This document shows, one piece after another, positions 35,928-44,682 of a stretch of 64,000 nucleotides of DNA. The stretch covers positions 62,001 to 126,000 of the forward strand of contig CAVQPS010000008.1 of the NCBI GenBank assembly GCA_963714795.1, in the 5' to 3' direction. Under the pieces are notes generated by a model that saw nothing but the letters and a program-made list of their open reading frames with translations, was not told where the DNA came from and ran no database searches. Each line of letters begins with the position of its first letter. Position 1 is the first letter of the stretch. The position numbers and the translations under genes were made by a program. This stretch comes from DATIXJ01 sp963714795. GTDB taxonomy: Bacteria > Bacteroidota > Ignavibacteria > UBA10030 > SZUA-254.

Positions 35928-37154
35928 ATGACAACAAATCTCCTGACAGCCGAACATAATAACGATCGCAGTTTGTCCTGCCGGAAACCAACTTTCTTCC
36001 TGACCGCGATGAGCGGATTCGGTTCTCTGTGCATGGCGATCCTGTTGGCGGTTCCGTTCGCCCACGGGCAAGCGGAGGGGACGCTCTTTCCTGCGGACTC
36101 GTCTCGATGGCAATTGGAAGGCAATGCCCATGTTACGAATTTCGACGGTCGCGCATGCATCGATTTAAAAACTGCAGCCGCGGTGTTGAAGGATTTTCAA
36201 ATGCGCGACGGCGTCATCGACGTGGACATGCAAACGCCGTCCACCCGGGCATTCATCGGCGTAATGTTTCGTATCGATTCGTCGGAAGAGAGTTATGAAG
36301 TTGTCTATCTGCGCAGGCATAAGACCGGGTTGCCCGATGCCATGCAGTATATGCCGGTCATCAATACCGGAAGCACGTGGCAGATTTACAACGGTGCGGG
36401 TTTCACGGGCCGCCTCGAAATCGCGAGCAATGTCTGGATTCATATGCGCGTCGCCGTCACAGGCGCGCAGGCGAAATTATATGTCAATGACATGACCAAA
36501 CCCGCCCTCGTGATGGACGACTTGAAAAGCGGCGTGCAGAAAGGAAGCGTTGGACTCTGGAATCTTGCCGGCGAAGTCTACTTCTCAAATTTTAGAGTGC
36601 AGAAGACTCCCGATATGCCGTGGGAGCGGCACCTTCCACCGATGGAGCCGAACACCTTGACGAAGTGGAATCTCTCGCCTGCGTACGATGCGCTCTCACG
36701 TAACGTGGAACGCCCGCTGTCTCCTTCCGAGATCGATACGATGAAATGGCAGAATGTCGAGGCGGAGCCACCCGGTTTTATTGTCATCAATCGTTATCGC
36801 GAGAGCCCGCACATTAACGTTTCGTTCCAGTCCGATTTTTCCACCCGCTTGCAACCTCAGCCGGGAACGATGGTCGTTTACGCGCGAACGACGATCGAAT
36901 CGGATAGAGATCAGGTAAAAAAACTTTACATCGGTTATAGCGACGAGGTGAGCGTTTTCCTGAATGGTAAAATCCTGTTCCGCGGACGGAGTGCTCAGGG
37001 ATTCCGCGATCCCGGATTTCTCGGCATCATCTATCCTGAAAACGATGCCGTTTACCTTTCACTGCACAAAGGGAAGAATGAGGTCATGCTCGCGGACAGC
37101 GAGCTCGGTGGAGGATGGGCTTTTATCTGCCGGCTGGTAGATGAAGGCAACTGA
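35928..37154 (+). CDS. Exported protein with LamG/3-keto-disaccharide-hydrolase-like domain, in a repeat-flanked cassette
   Basis: About 408 residues. A signal segment ends LLAVPFAHGQ. The first domain (about 55-220) is a concanavalin-like jelly roll: GRACIDLKTAAAVLKDFQMR, FIGVMFRIDSSEESYEVVYL, GSVGLWNLAGEVYFSNFRVQ, like the family found in 3-keto-disaccharide hydrolases. A second beta domain (about 270-405) resembles a galactose-binding fold (VKKLYIGYSDEVSVFLNGKI, FLGIIYPENDAVYLSLHKGK). The start is uncertain; 36009 is an alternative. G/C content is clearly higher than in the flanks. Function unknown, likely sugar-related. Confidence 0.7.
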   Translation: MTTNLLTAEHNNDRSLSCRKPTFFLTAMSGFGSLCMAILLAVPFAHGQAEGTLFPADSSRWQLEGNAHVTNFDGRACIDLKTAAAVLKDFQMRDGVIDVDMQTPSTRAFIGVMFRIDSSEESYEVVYLRRHKTGLPDAMQYMPVINTGSTWQIYNGAGFTGRLEIASNVWIHMRVAVTGAQAKLYVNDMTKPALVMDDLKSGVQKGSVGLWNLAGEVYFSNFRVQKTPDMPWERHLPPMEPNTLTKWNLSPAYDALSRNVERPLSPSEIDTMKWQNVEAEPPGFIVINRYRESPHINVSFQSDFSTRLQPQPGTMVVYARTTIESDRDQVKKLYIGYSDEVSVFLNGKILFRGRSAQGFRDPGFLGIIYPENDAVYLSLHKGKNEVMLADSELGGGWAFICRLVDEGN

Positions 37155-37168
37155 GGATATAATTAGTC

Positions 37169-37205
37169 TACAATTTGGTATACAAAACATACATGTGAAT
37201 TTGAG
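37169..37205 (+). repeat. Right direct repeat flanking the secreted-protein gene
   Basis: Second copy of the element at 35752-35789, 14 bases after the stop codon. The interleaved inverted repeats are not present on this side. Confidence 0.85.
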
Positions 37206-37427
37206 TTGTTTTTGCCCCCAAATTACTAATACACCACCCTATCTCTTTTATTCCACGTTTGCCACGAAATCAATCGGGAAAATGTGATCTGCGGCAATCA
37301 AAGCAATTGATTGCAGTCACGCAACCGTTGATAAAAAAGATAAAAACATGCTTTTTAATATTAAATTGAAAACGAAGACGAGCGAATGAAATTGGTCTTC
37401 CAATATTTATCATTTAAGGGCTTGAAC

Positions 37428-38027
37428 ATGAAAACATTTGTGTTCGCAGTGGTGCTGATGCTCGGCATAGCGCCAGCATCGCATGCACAGGAAGCACAGA
37501 GTGCTGATTTGACGTTCGATGTAAATGTCGGAACGGTTCCACTTGCAATTCAAAATCCTTCGGACCTCGCTCTTGACGATGGCGGCGCAGGGACACTTAC
37601 CCCGGGCGTTGCTATTGCAGCAATTCCCGATGGTGCAGATGCGTGGTTGCAGGCAGGTCTTGCCGGCAGCGGAACCAACTCTTATCAACCGAACCTTGGT
37701 GGAAACCCGGCGTCGTTTGACGTACAGGGTGCTCCAAGTGCAGGCGTCGTCGTTTCCTTTGCATTGCCGTATTTACTCTATCCCGTGAACAACGGCACCG
37801 GTGTCATCCATGTTGACTACAATGGAACATCGGCATGCTGGGTCGATGACAACGGCACGGCGAATTATTTCAATCCGAAGAATGGAACATCCATCACACT
37901 AAATCAAGACCCTACCGCCCCCGTTCATTTCAATTTGGGCGGTATTTTTAATGTTGATCCAAGTGCCAACGCGGATGAATATATCGGTGTTGCAATCGTT
38001 ACGGTTGCTTACGCTGCAAATAATTAA
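37428..38027 (+). CDS. Secreted DUF4402-like protein
   Basis: 199 residues from the ATG after AAGGG. The signal peptide MKTFVFAVVLMLGIAPASHA ends in AxA. The mature part is Gly/Asn/Pro-rich and beta-predicted; the end (ADEYIGVAIVTVAYAANN) is the typical DUF4402 closing, where GxYxGxxxVTVxY is conserved. Only two Cys-free strands are visible otherwise. DUF4402 proteins are secreted and may be surface fibre or pilin-like units; function is unknown. A terminator follows. Confidence 0.72.
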   Translation: MKTFVFAVVLMLGIAPASHAQEAQSADLTFDVNVGTVPLAIQNPSDLALDDGGAGTLTPGVAIAAIPDGADAWLQAGLAGSGTNSYQPNLGGNPASFDVQGAPSAGVVVSFALPYLLYPVNNGTGVIHVDYNGTSACWVDDNGTANYFNPKNGTSITLNQDPTAPVHFNLGGIFNVDPSANADEYIGVAIVTVAYAANN

Positions 38028-38116
38028 TCATCATCGATCAACATGATGTAACACCATTACATTGAATACAAGATGATGCCGGTGAAGTAAAACGCAGTGG
38101 TGATATCGTATAAAAC

Positions 38117-38152
38117 AATCCCGATCAGGAAAGATTCCGGTCGGGATTTTTA
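38117..38152 (+). terminator. Rho-independent terminator after the DUF4402-like gene
   Basis: AATCCCGATC and GGTCGGGATT form a 10-base stem with one mismatch, then TTTTA. It lies about 90 bases after the stop. Confidence 0.75.
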
Positions 38153-38460
38153 TTGAGGAATTCAATTTCAAATAAATTACTTCCGGATGAAAGTCGTTCC
38201 AATGCTCTCTTTAACAACAGGCAACAGATTGTAATTTTTGACGCTGCGTTTGATGAAAAGGCTCTTATAAATTCGTAACAGGCCGGTTTGCCGATTAGGA
38301 ATCGGGCAAAAATTGTCGTACCTTATAAGTGTGATTTGCTTTCTGCTGGTCTGAAACGACCTTCCACCACATTTCTCACCAACACTTCTTGAATCACGTT
38401 ACGGAAAATGCTTCCACAATTCAGCACATCATGTATTTTTATTATAAGAAGGAAGAGAAT
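38153..38460. other. Intergenic leader region of the RRM gene
   Basis: Over 300 bases without a gene. It contains a short CCGATT/AATCGG hairpin and must hold the RRM promoter and leader. Long leaders are common for cold-shock-type RNA-binding genes, but I see no known riboregulator. Confidence 0.35.
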
Positions 38461-38709
38461 ATGAATATTTATGCAGGTAATTTGGCACTTGACGTAACGG
38501 AAGATGACCTTCGGAAGGAATTCCGCGCATACGGTGAGGTTTCCTTTGTCAATATTGTTCGGAACCGCAATAATAAGGTGTCTGCGGGATTCGGATTTCT
38601 GGAAATGCCCGTTAACCCGGAAGCGGAAGCCGCCATTGCGGGACTTCACGCAAAAGAGCTGAAGGGAAAACCGATTACCGTGAACGAAGCCCGGCCCCGT
38701 ACCTTGTAA
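38461..38709 (+). CDS. RRM-domain RNA-binding protein
   Basis: 82 residues, one RNA-recognition motif: RNP2 is MNIYAGNLALDVTEDDLRKE (IYAGNL) and RNP1 is SAGFGFLEM, with PITVNEARPR closing. The ribosome site is GGAAGAG. Such single-RRM proteins in Bacteroidota and cyanobacteria bind RNA and are often cold- or stress-induced. The next two genes on the strand are small and may be co-transcribed. Confidence 0.93.
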   Translation: MNIYAGNLALDVTEDDLRKEFRAYGEVSFVNIVRNRNNKVSAGFGFLEMPVNPEAEAAIAGLHAKELKGKPITVNEARPRTL

Positions 38710-38751
38710 ATTGATTTTGCCGGAACTTTTTTTAAAAAGATTGGAGTTTGT

Positions 38752-39075
38752 ATGATGAATGCAGGATTGGGAAATGTTCGTGTGAAAGGAAGTTCCGGAA
38801 AAATGTACACATTCCGGGCCTATCCGCTGGAAACAGAGTTTGCAAAATTCGGAGCGGTGTACTTCATCTCAAACAGAAACCATAGTGAAGACGGAAGAAT
38901 CGCGCACAGCCGGATTTATTGCGGTGAGACTCCCAACCTTTCCGATTCTCCGAAGAAATCGGATTCATTTCAGGCAAACCATGCCAACTGTATTTGCATT
39001 CTGCCGAAAGAAGATGAATCCCAGCGTACGGAAATCGAACACGACATACATCAAAAATATAAATTTCTCTGTTAA
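38752..39075 (+). CDS. Small protein of unknown function downstream of the RRM gene
   Basis: 107 residues: VRVKGSSGKMYTFRAYPLET, then FGAVYFISNRNHSEDGRIAH and HANCICILPKEDESQRTEIE. It looks soluble and alpha/beta, without a signal or membrane segment. I do not recognise a family. The phrase pattern suggests a small beta fold with a conserved YF and NHxxDG region. It starts 42 bases after the RRM stop. Confidence 0.6.
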   Translation: MMNAGLGNVRVKGSSGKMYTFRAYPLETEFAKFGAVYFISNRNHSEDGRIAHSRIYCGETPNLSDSPKKSDSFQANHANCICILPKEDESQRTEIEHDIHQKYKFLC

Positions 39076-39102
39076 ACGATACCGGTGAGTAAGGAATTTT
39101 CT

Positions 39103-39267
39103 ATGATGCAACATCCTGATCGGTGGCAATTTTATAAAGACACGATTGGTCAATGGCAATGGCGGAAGTTTGAATCCAACAAAGTCGTTGCGGTTTCCGG
39201 TAACGGATTTTTTTCGCGCCAGGCATGTGTGAACAATGCCCGGACCAGAGGGTACATTGGTAATTGA
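39103..39267 (+). CDS. DUF1508 (YegP-like) small protein
   Basis: 54 residues from the ATG preceded by AAGGA. The core is QWQWRKFESNKVVAVSGNGF and SRQACVNNARTRGYIGN, one copy of the DUF1508 repeat (W-x-W R, NxxVVAxSxxGF, C..A...G). YegP has two copies; this is a single-repeat form. Function is unknown. It follows the 38752 gene by 27 bases and may be in its operon. Confidence 0.7.
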   Translation: MMQHPDRWQFYKDTIGQWQWRKFESNKVVAVSGNGFFSRQACVNNARTRGYIGN

Positions 39268-39333
39268 CCGGTCATCATCCTGCAGCCGAACGACAACGAG
39301 TTTTCCCGCCTGAGTGTTATCCTTTTTTCTTTT

Positions 39334-39639
39334 CTATACAGCCCTGAGAGATTTTTCCACCGGGTTTGAATCGCCGAATACCAGATGAAGATTTTTGCCG
39401 GTAGGGAGTGAGCAAGGAATTGCTGAAAAAATCCTTGTGAGTTCCCGGATGTATTCTCTTCCAACAGTATTAAGATAGTAAACCGAACTTGTATCGTCCC
39501 CTGTTTCTTCTTCGCTGAGAAGTGCCATTCCCTTGGGTGATCCAAAACTGTAACAGACTTTTATGAATTGATCGGTGAGAAGCGTGGAGTCTCCTGCGGT
39601 CATTTCTTCTTTGGTAAATCTGATTTGATACCATTGCAT
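39334..39639 (-). CDS. Small protein of unknown function
   Basis: 101 residues: QWYQIRFTKEEMTAGDSTLL, then KVCYSFGSPKGMALLSEEET, SVYYLNTVGREYIRELTRIF and HLVFGDSNPVEKSLRAV. A good ribosome site (GGAG, 6 bases upstream) supports it. No family recognised; it looks soluble. It lies downstream of another small minus-strand gene. Confidence 0.55.
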   Translation of the reverse strand: MQWYQIRFTKEEMTAGDSTLLTDQFIKVCYSFGSPKGMALLSEEETGDDTSSVYYLNTVGREYIRELTRIFSAIPCSLPTGKNLHLVFGDSNPVEKSLRAV

Positions 39640-39681
39640 AATAATCTCCTAAGGTTATGGAAAGGTTATACGAAAGCAGCT

Positions 39682-39870
39682 CTATGCCGCCTCGTGCCAG
39701 AATTTCCAATATTTGATGAAAATATCTTCCGGCTTGCATGTTCTGGTGACAAACTCATTGAAAACCGTCCAGGTGTGAACGTCGATCTTTGCGTGAAGGA
39801 TTCTCTCGGCGTTTTTCTTGTTAATGCGGAGTGGATTGAACTCGACTAATTTTGCCATGGTATTGACCAT
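39682..39870 (-). CDS. Small protein of unknown function
   Basis: 62 residues: MAKLVEFNPLRINKKNAERI preceded by VNT, then LHAKIDVHTWTVFNEFVTRT and a basic, aromatic end. The start could be 39870 or the internal ATG at 39858; neither has a clear ribosome site. It is 42 bases from the next minus-strand gene, so they may be co-transcribed. No family recognised. Confidence 0.4.
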   Translation of the reverse strand: MVNTMAKLVEFNPLRINKKNAERILHAKIDVHTWTVFNEFVTRTCKPEDIFIKYWKFWHEAA

Positions 39871-40154
39871 TTAGTGTATAGATAAGATACACTATTAATT
39901 GCTCGTTACCTAATGACACAGTGGATGACGTCGGTGTATGATGCCGGATGAGCAATGTAGTAATCCTGGATTCGTTGTCAATTGTGGCCTGATTATATGG
40001 TGCAAAAAACAGATTACCGGTAATATGCATCCGAAGCAGTAGAAAATGGTGCGGTGATTCCTTATCTTGTTCTCTGGAACGGATTGTTTGGGTAATTCTC
40101 TCGGTACTATAGAGTTTGAAAACCCCTTAACGCGTCATGTAATTTCTGTATTGT

Positions 40155-42383
40155 ATGATAATTGCAAAAAATATTCAAAAACTGATCATTGTCATTCTTC
40201 TGAGTGCCGTTACGGTCTTTTCTTTTTGGCACGTTGTTCAGTATAATTTTGTAAACTTTGACGATCCGGGCTTTGTCACGAATAATGATCATGTCAAATC
40301 GGGTATATCTCTTGAAACGATCAAATGGTCGTTCGAGTCGACCGATAAAGCGAACTGGCATCCCCTCACATGGATCTCGCATGAGCTGGATTGCACTTTT
40401 TTCGGGATGGACGCCGGGTATCACCACGCAACGAATCTTCTTCTCCATCTCCTGAGCAGTATACTACTCTTTCTTATCTTAGACCGTATGACGAAGGCGC
40501 TCTGGCAAAGCGCATTCATTGCACTCGTTTTTGCCGTTCATCCGCTTCATGTCGAATCCGTCGCATGGATTACAGAACGAAAAGATGTGTTGAGCGGTCT
40601 CTTTTGGATGTTGACGATCGGAGCGTACACGGAATACCGGATTACTCTGAGGACCAAATGGTACTGGTTTGCCGTCGCTGCATTTGCTTTCGGGTTGCTT
40701 GCAAAGCCGATGTTGATCACGCTTCCCTTTGTTCTTGTCCTGCTCGATATTTGGCCTTTTGCACGATTGGCCGTTCACGATTCCGTTCTTCCGGCCAAAG
40801 CGAATAAAAATCAGGTCAAACTGCTCGGAAGTCTTCGGGAGAAAATTCCTTTTTTTGTTCTTGCGGGCGCCTCTTCCGTTGTGACGTACCTCGTACAGCG
40901 GCAAGCAGGGGCTACCAATCAACTGATAAGTGTGGTTTTTTCCGACCGCATTGCCAATGCCGTTGTTTCGTATGCTCAATATATTTGGAAAACAATTGTT
41001 CCCGATGATCTCGCGGTTTTCTATCCCTATCCTGCCGGTTTTCCTTTGTGGGAAGTCTGCCTTTCGGCATTCGTGCTTCTTTTCATAACGATGATTGTTT
41101 GGAGGCAACGTGTGCGCCAACCGTATCTTCTGGTTGGATGGCTCTGGTTTCTTGGTACGCTTGTGCCTGTCATCGGTATTGTTCAAACCGGTTTGCAGGC
41201 AATGGCCGACCGGTTTATGTACCTGCCGATGATCGGACTGTTGATCATGATCGCATGGGGAGTTCCTGCATTTATTTATCGTCATAAGATTACCAGCGTC
41301 GTTCTCCATGGTGCGTTCGTGTTGATTGTCCTTTTGTTGATGTTCGGTACGCGTTCACAGGTGTCGTCATGGAAAAATAACCGGACTCTATTCGAACATG
41401 CACTTGCCGTTACTTCCGATAATTTTCTTGCGCAGAACAATCTTGGCGCAGATCTCGTTGATTCGGGAAAACATGCCGAAGCGATTCCTCATTTTCGCGA
41501 GGCGCTCCGGATAAAACCCGATTACATACCTGCGCGTCATAATCTTGGACGGTCGCTTCTTGCTTTGGGTGACTATCACGAAGCAATCGACAATTATGAA
41601 TGGATGTTTACGAATGGGTGGAACGATCCGAAATTACTCGCGCTGGTCGGACGCCTTCTGAACGACGAAGGACGGGGAAAAGAAGCAATCAATCATTTCG
41701 TTGAAGCGATTCGTCTCGATCCTCATGATTTTGATTCCCGCTGCCGGTTAGCGGTACTCTATTCACAACAAGGAAGATTTGAGGAGGCGAAAAACCAGTG
41801 CATAATTATCTTGAAACTTCAACCGAAAAACTCCGATGCTCATGACGTTCTGGGAATTATTGCCGCCAGACAGCATCAAAACGACGAAGCGATCAAAGAA
41901 TTTCTTGAAGCAATCCGTTGTGATTCCACGAATGCAACCGCCTACAATGATTTGGGGATTTTCTATGATCACCTGGCAAATTCTTCCGGTGCCCTGGAAA
42001 TGTATCGCTCCGCCATTCGCATCAATGCACGCTATGATAATGCACAGTTCAATCTTGGAAACGCTCTTGCAAAGGAGGGACAGTTTGCCGAAGCGGAAAT
42101 TCATTGGTTAGAGACGATTACGATAAATCCCGCGTTCGCCGATGCCCGTGTAAATCTCGGAAAGTTGTACACGATGCAAATGAAATTTGATTCTGCTTCC
42201 TTGCAGTTACGGGAAGCATTGCGGATTGATTCAACGAACGTCCAAGCACATTTCAATTATGGTAATCTTCTTGCCAAAGAAGGAAAATATTCGGATGCCG
42301 AACGGCAATTTATCGAAACAGTGCGGCTCGCACCTGATTTCGAAGCCGCCCGAACTGCTCTTCAACATCTACCGAGAAAGTAA
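40155..42383 (+). CDS. TMTC-like GT-C membrane protein with C-terminal TPR array
   Basis: 742 residues. An N-terminal GT-C half with about 10 helices carries the acidic loop NFVNFDDPGFVTNNDH, then NWHPLTWISHELDCTFFGMD and HPLHVESVAWITERKDVLSG, all typical of the bacterial relatives of TMTC O-mannosyltransferases. From about 415, eight to nine TPRs follow (HAEAIPHFREALRIKPDYIP, RFEEAKNQCIIILKLQPKNS). The family joins a polyprenyl-phosphate sugar transferase to a protein-binding TPR tail, so protein glycosylation at the periplasmic face is the likely role. It is convergent with a second membrane-TPR gene. Confidence 0.88.
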   Translation: MIIAKNIQKLIIVILLSAVTVFSFWHVVQYNFVNFDDPGFVTNNDHVKSGISLETIKWSFESTDKANWHPLTWISHELDCTFFGMDAGYHHATNLLLHLLSSILLFLILDRMTKALWQSAFIALVFAVHPLHVESVAWITERKDVLSGLFWMLTIGAYTEYRITLRTKWYWFAVAAFAFGLLAKPMLITLPFVLVLLDIWPFARLAVHDSVLPAKANKNQVKLLGSLREKIPFFVLAGASSVVTYLVQRQAGATNQLISVVFSDRIANAVVSYAQYIWKTIVPDDLAVFYPYPAGFPLWEVCLSAFVLLFITMIVWRQRVRQPYLLVGWLWFLGTLVPVIGIVQTGLQAMADRFMYLPMIGLLIMIAWGVPAFIYRHKITSVVLHGAFVLIVLLLMFGTRSQVSSWKNNRTLFEHALAVTSDNFLAQNNLGADLVDSGKHAEAIPHFREALRIKPDYIPARHNLGRSLLALGDYHEAIDNYEWMFTNGWNDPKLLALVGRLLNDEGRGKEAINHFVEAIRLDPHDFDSRCRLAVLYSQQGRFEEAKNQCIIILKLQPKNSDAHDVLGIIAARQHQNDEAIKEFLEAIRCDSTNATAYNDLGIFYDHLANSSGALEMYRSAIRINARYDNAQFNLGNALAKEGQFAEAEIHWLETITINPAFADARVNLGKLYTMQMKFDSASLQLREALRIDSTNVQAHFNYGNLLAKEGKYSDAERQFIETVRLAPDFEAARTALQHLPRK

Positions 42384-42436
42384 ACTGCGGAAGTCTTCGA
42401 TAATTCTAACCCGTGTTCGTGTTTTTTCTGCACAGG

Positions 42437-44407
42437 TTATTTATGCGGTTGTTGTTCCCGTAATGCCTGTGCGATCCTGTCCCTGACGGCTTTGACGCGT
42501 TGATCGGTCGGCGATTGATCGAGATAGCTGTCGTAATAATGTAATGCGTCCCGGTATTGATGCAAGAATGTCGCCATATCCCCGGCATAACGAAAGATGA
42601 TGGGATCCCGCATCCCAAGGTTGAGTGCCGCCGTGAAGTAACGGTAGGCGAGTGGATAATTCTTTATGCTTGCAAAGAGAATTCCAAGGTTGGCATTTGC
42701 TTTCTGCATGGCAGGGTTCAGCTTGACCGCCTTAAGATTGAATTCGATCGCTCGTGCCGTATCGCCGCGGGAGGCGTATTCCACTCCAAGATTCGTGTAA
42801 ATCCCGGGGTCTCTCGATCCTAAATTTTCAGCTCGTAACAGCATTCTGAAATAATTATCTTTTTCTCCCAATTTTCTGTACACATCGGCAATGTTGCCGA
42901 CGATGCGCGTATTGGAGGAATCGATATTCATAAAGTGAAGATAGTAACCGCGGGCATCCTGATACCTCCCCGAATCGAAATAATAATTCGCGAGCGCTTC
43001 ATCGTAGACCATCTGCGTCGTCAGCGCGAGAAACTTCGGGCTGTTGAGTATTTTGATCCGCGCAAGATGTTTGTCGGCGTCGGCATTGAGGCCGATCCAC
43101 GCCACCCAATGAAGCATGCTGACGATGACGATGAGCATGAACACATAGCGTCTTGGTTGTAATGAAAGCTCATCTCTGCTCAACAGGTATATCATAAGCA
43201 CAAGTAATGGAGTAAAGAACCCGGAAAACAGATCCCAGTCTCGCGCAAGACCCAGCGCACTGTTGATGACCCACGTGAAGAAGAATCCGCATGCCGCGGT
43301 GCAAATCAGGAACGCCAAAGCGGGGCGTTTCCACCGCTGCTCATTCGGAATTGCCACTATCAGTGCCGGTATTGCAATCAAACCGACCGGTGCAACCAGC
43401 ATGAGCGAGTTAAACCAGTCAACTAAATGACTGAACGAAAACATCGCATACGGAAAATTCCCTCCCGGGACCGAAAATGGATGAAGAAAATCTACATTTC
43501 CTGATTGTAAATGCCTCGTGAGATCGATGAGGTTGAATCCTGCCGCAAACAAACCGATAATTCCCAGCACGCCGGTTCCCGCCAGAATGAATATTGCCTG
43601 CATTCTCTTTTTCGGCCAGTACAGAAGGATCAACAGTGCAATGGCCGGCGAAAAGACCAGTGATCCGAGATGCAGTAAGACCATAACGACAAAGCAGACG
43701 ATCGGAACGACAATACTGACACGCCGTTCCAATGCAAACCATCCGGTGACGGCAAATGCAATCGTCAAAATATATTGGAGTGCGTAATTCTCAACGTAAC
43801 CGAAGAAAAATTGACTACCACCGCCGAAAAACAGTAAACATCCCAGTAATACTTTTTCGAGTAACGGACGATCGATCTGCCGCAACATCCAGAAAATGAA
43901 AAAGAGAAATAATGCAGCGGCAACCAGGTCGATAAAATAATAAACGGTGTATGAATCCGGCGTTGTGTCGAACGGCCGCATCGTCATCGCCGTTTTATAA
44001 ATCCAGAACATCAACGGCTGGTTGCGGAAACTTTGCGTAATTTCAGGACCGTTGATTCCGAGCGTTGCCGAACGCAGAAGAATCGCCCCGTCGCCGAGTA
44101 AATGTAGTTTCGCCGGAAACAGTCGAATGCCGCCGTAGAGAATTCCCGCGACGATGATAAAATTTATGAAGACCGGTAGTTTAGAAAGCGCGCGGAACAA
44201 TGCCGCAAGCCGGTCGAGAATTTTTGACTGTAGCGCCGGAATGGAAAACAGGATAAGAATCCCCAGAGCGATGAGCGAAACCGTCGCATTATAAAATCCG
44301 AAGAAATGCAATCCCCAGTTTTCGTGGATCGGTTCGAGCGTGCCCCAAATGTGCAGGAGCACGATAATTATTATTCCGAAGAGTAAAATTCTGGCAGATG
44401 AATTCAT
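42437..44407 (-). CDS. GT-C-like membrane protein with C-terminal TPRs
   Basis: 656 residues. The first 440 hold about 11 membrane helices; a GT-C-like loop with LLGDGAILLRSATLGINGPE lies near the start. The last 210 hold TPR motifs (YQDARGYYLHFMNIDSSNTR, DTARAIEFNLKAVKLNPAMQ, YRDALHYYDSYLDQSPTDQR). The overall layout matches the TMTC-like gene opposite, though the usual NFDD loop is absent. It may glycosylate proteins or act as a partner; unproven. It converges on 40155 with a 53-base gap. Confidence 0.75.
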   Translation of the reverse strand: MNSSARILLFGIIIIVLLHIWGTLEPIHENWGLHFFGFYNATVSLIALGILILFSIPALQSKILDRLAALFRALSKLPVFINFIIVAGILYGGIRLFPAKLHLLGDGAILLRSATLGINGPEITQSFRNQPLMFWIYKTAMTMRPFDTTPDSYTVYYFIDLVAAALFLFFIFWMLRQIDRPLLEKVLLGCLLFFGGGSQFFFGYVENYALQYILTIAFAVTGWFALERRVSIVVPIVCFVVMVLLHLGSLVFSPAIALLILLYWPKKRMQAIFILAGTGVLGIIGLFAAGFNLIDLTRHLQSGNVDFLHPFSVPGGNFPYAMFSFSHLVDWFNSLMLVAPVGLIAIPALIVAIPNEQRWKRPALAFLICTAACGFFFTWVINSALGLARDWDLFSGFFTPLLVLMIYLLSRDELSLQPRRYVFMLIVIVSMLHWVAWIGLNADADKHLARIKILNSPKFLALTTQMVYDEALANYYFDSGRYQDARGYYLHFMNIDSSNTRIVGNIADVYRKLGEKDNYFRMLLRAENLGSRDPGIYTNLGVEYASRGDTARAIEFNLKAVKLNPAMQKANANLGILFASIKNYPLAYRYFTAALNLGMRDPIIFRYAGDMATFLHQYRDALHYYDSYLDQSPTDQRVKAVRDRIAQALREQQPHK

Positions 44408-44682
44408 ATGGAAATGTTAATATACGATAATACCCTTAAATTACACAATTTTGAAGAATAATTAAGCTTTTCTTCGATTCCGTTAAAAAAATGAATGGTT
44501 TGCACATGGGTAAATTCGATGGCGGAATTTCTTTGAAAAATGCAAATTTCTTGACTATTATTTCAATATTATGTAACTTTTACGCACTCTTTCAAGGAAT
44601 GTCTCATTTGTTGGTGTACAAGTTGAATGTTTTCGAATGATTGATGTTTGCAAATGTTTGTTCTTGATGCCGGTTGATTGAG

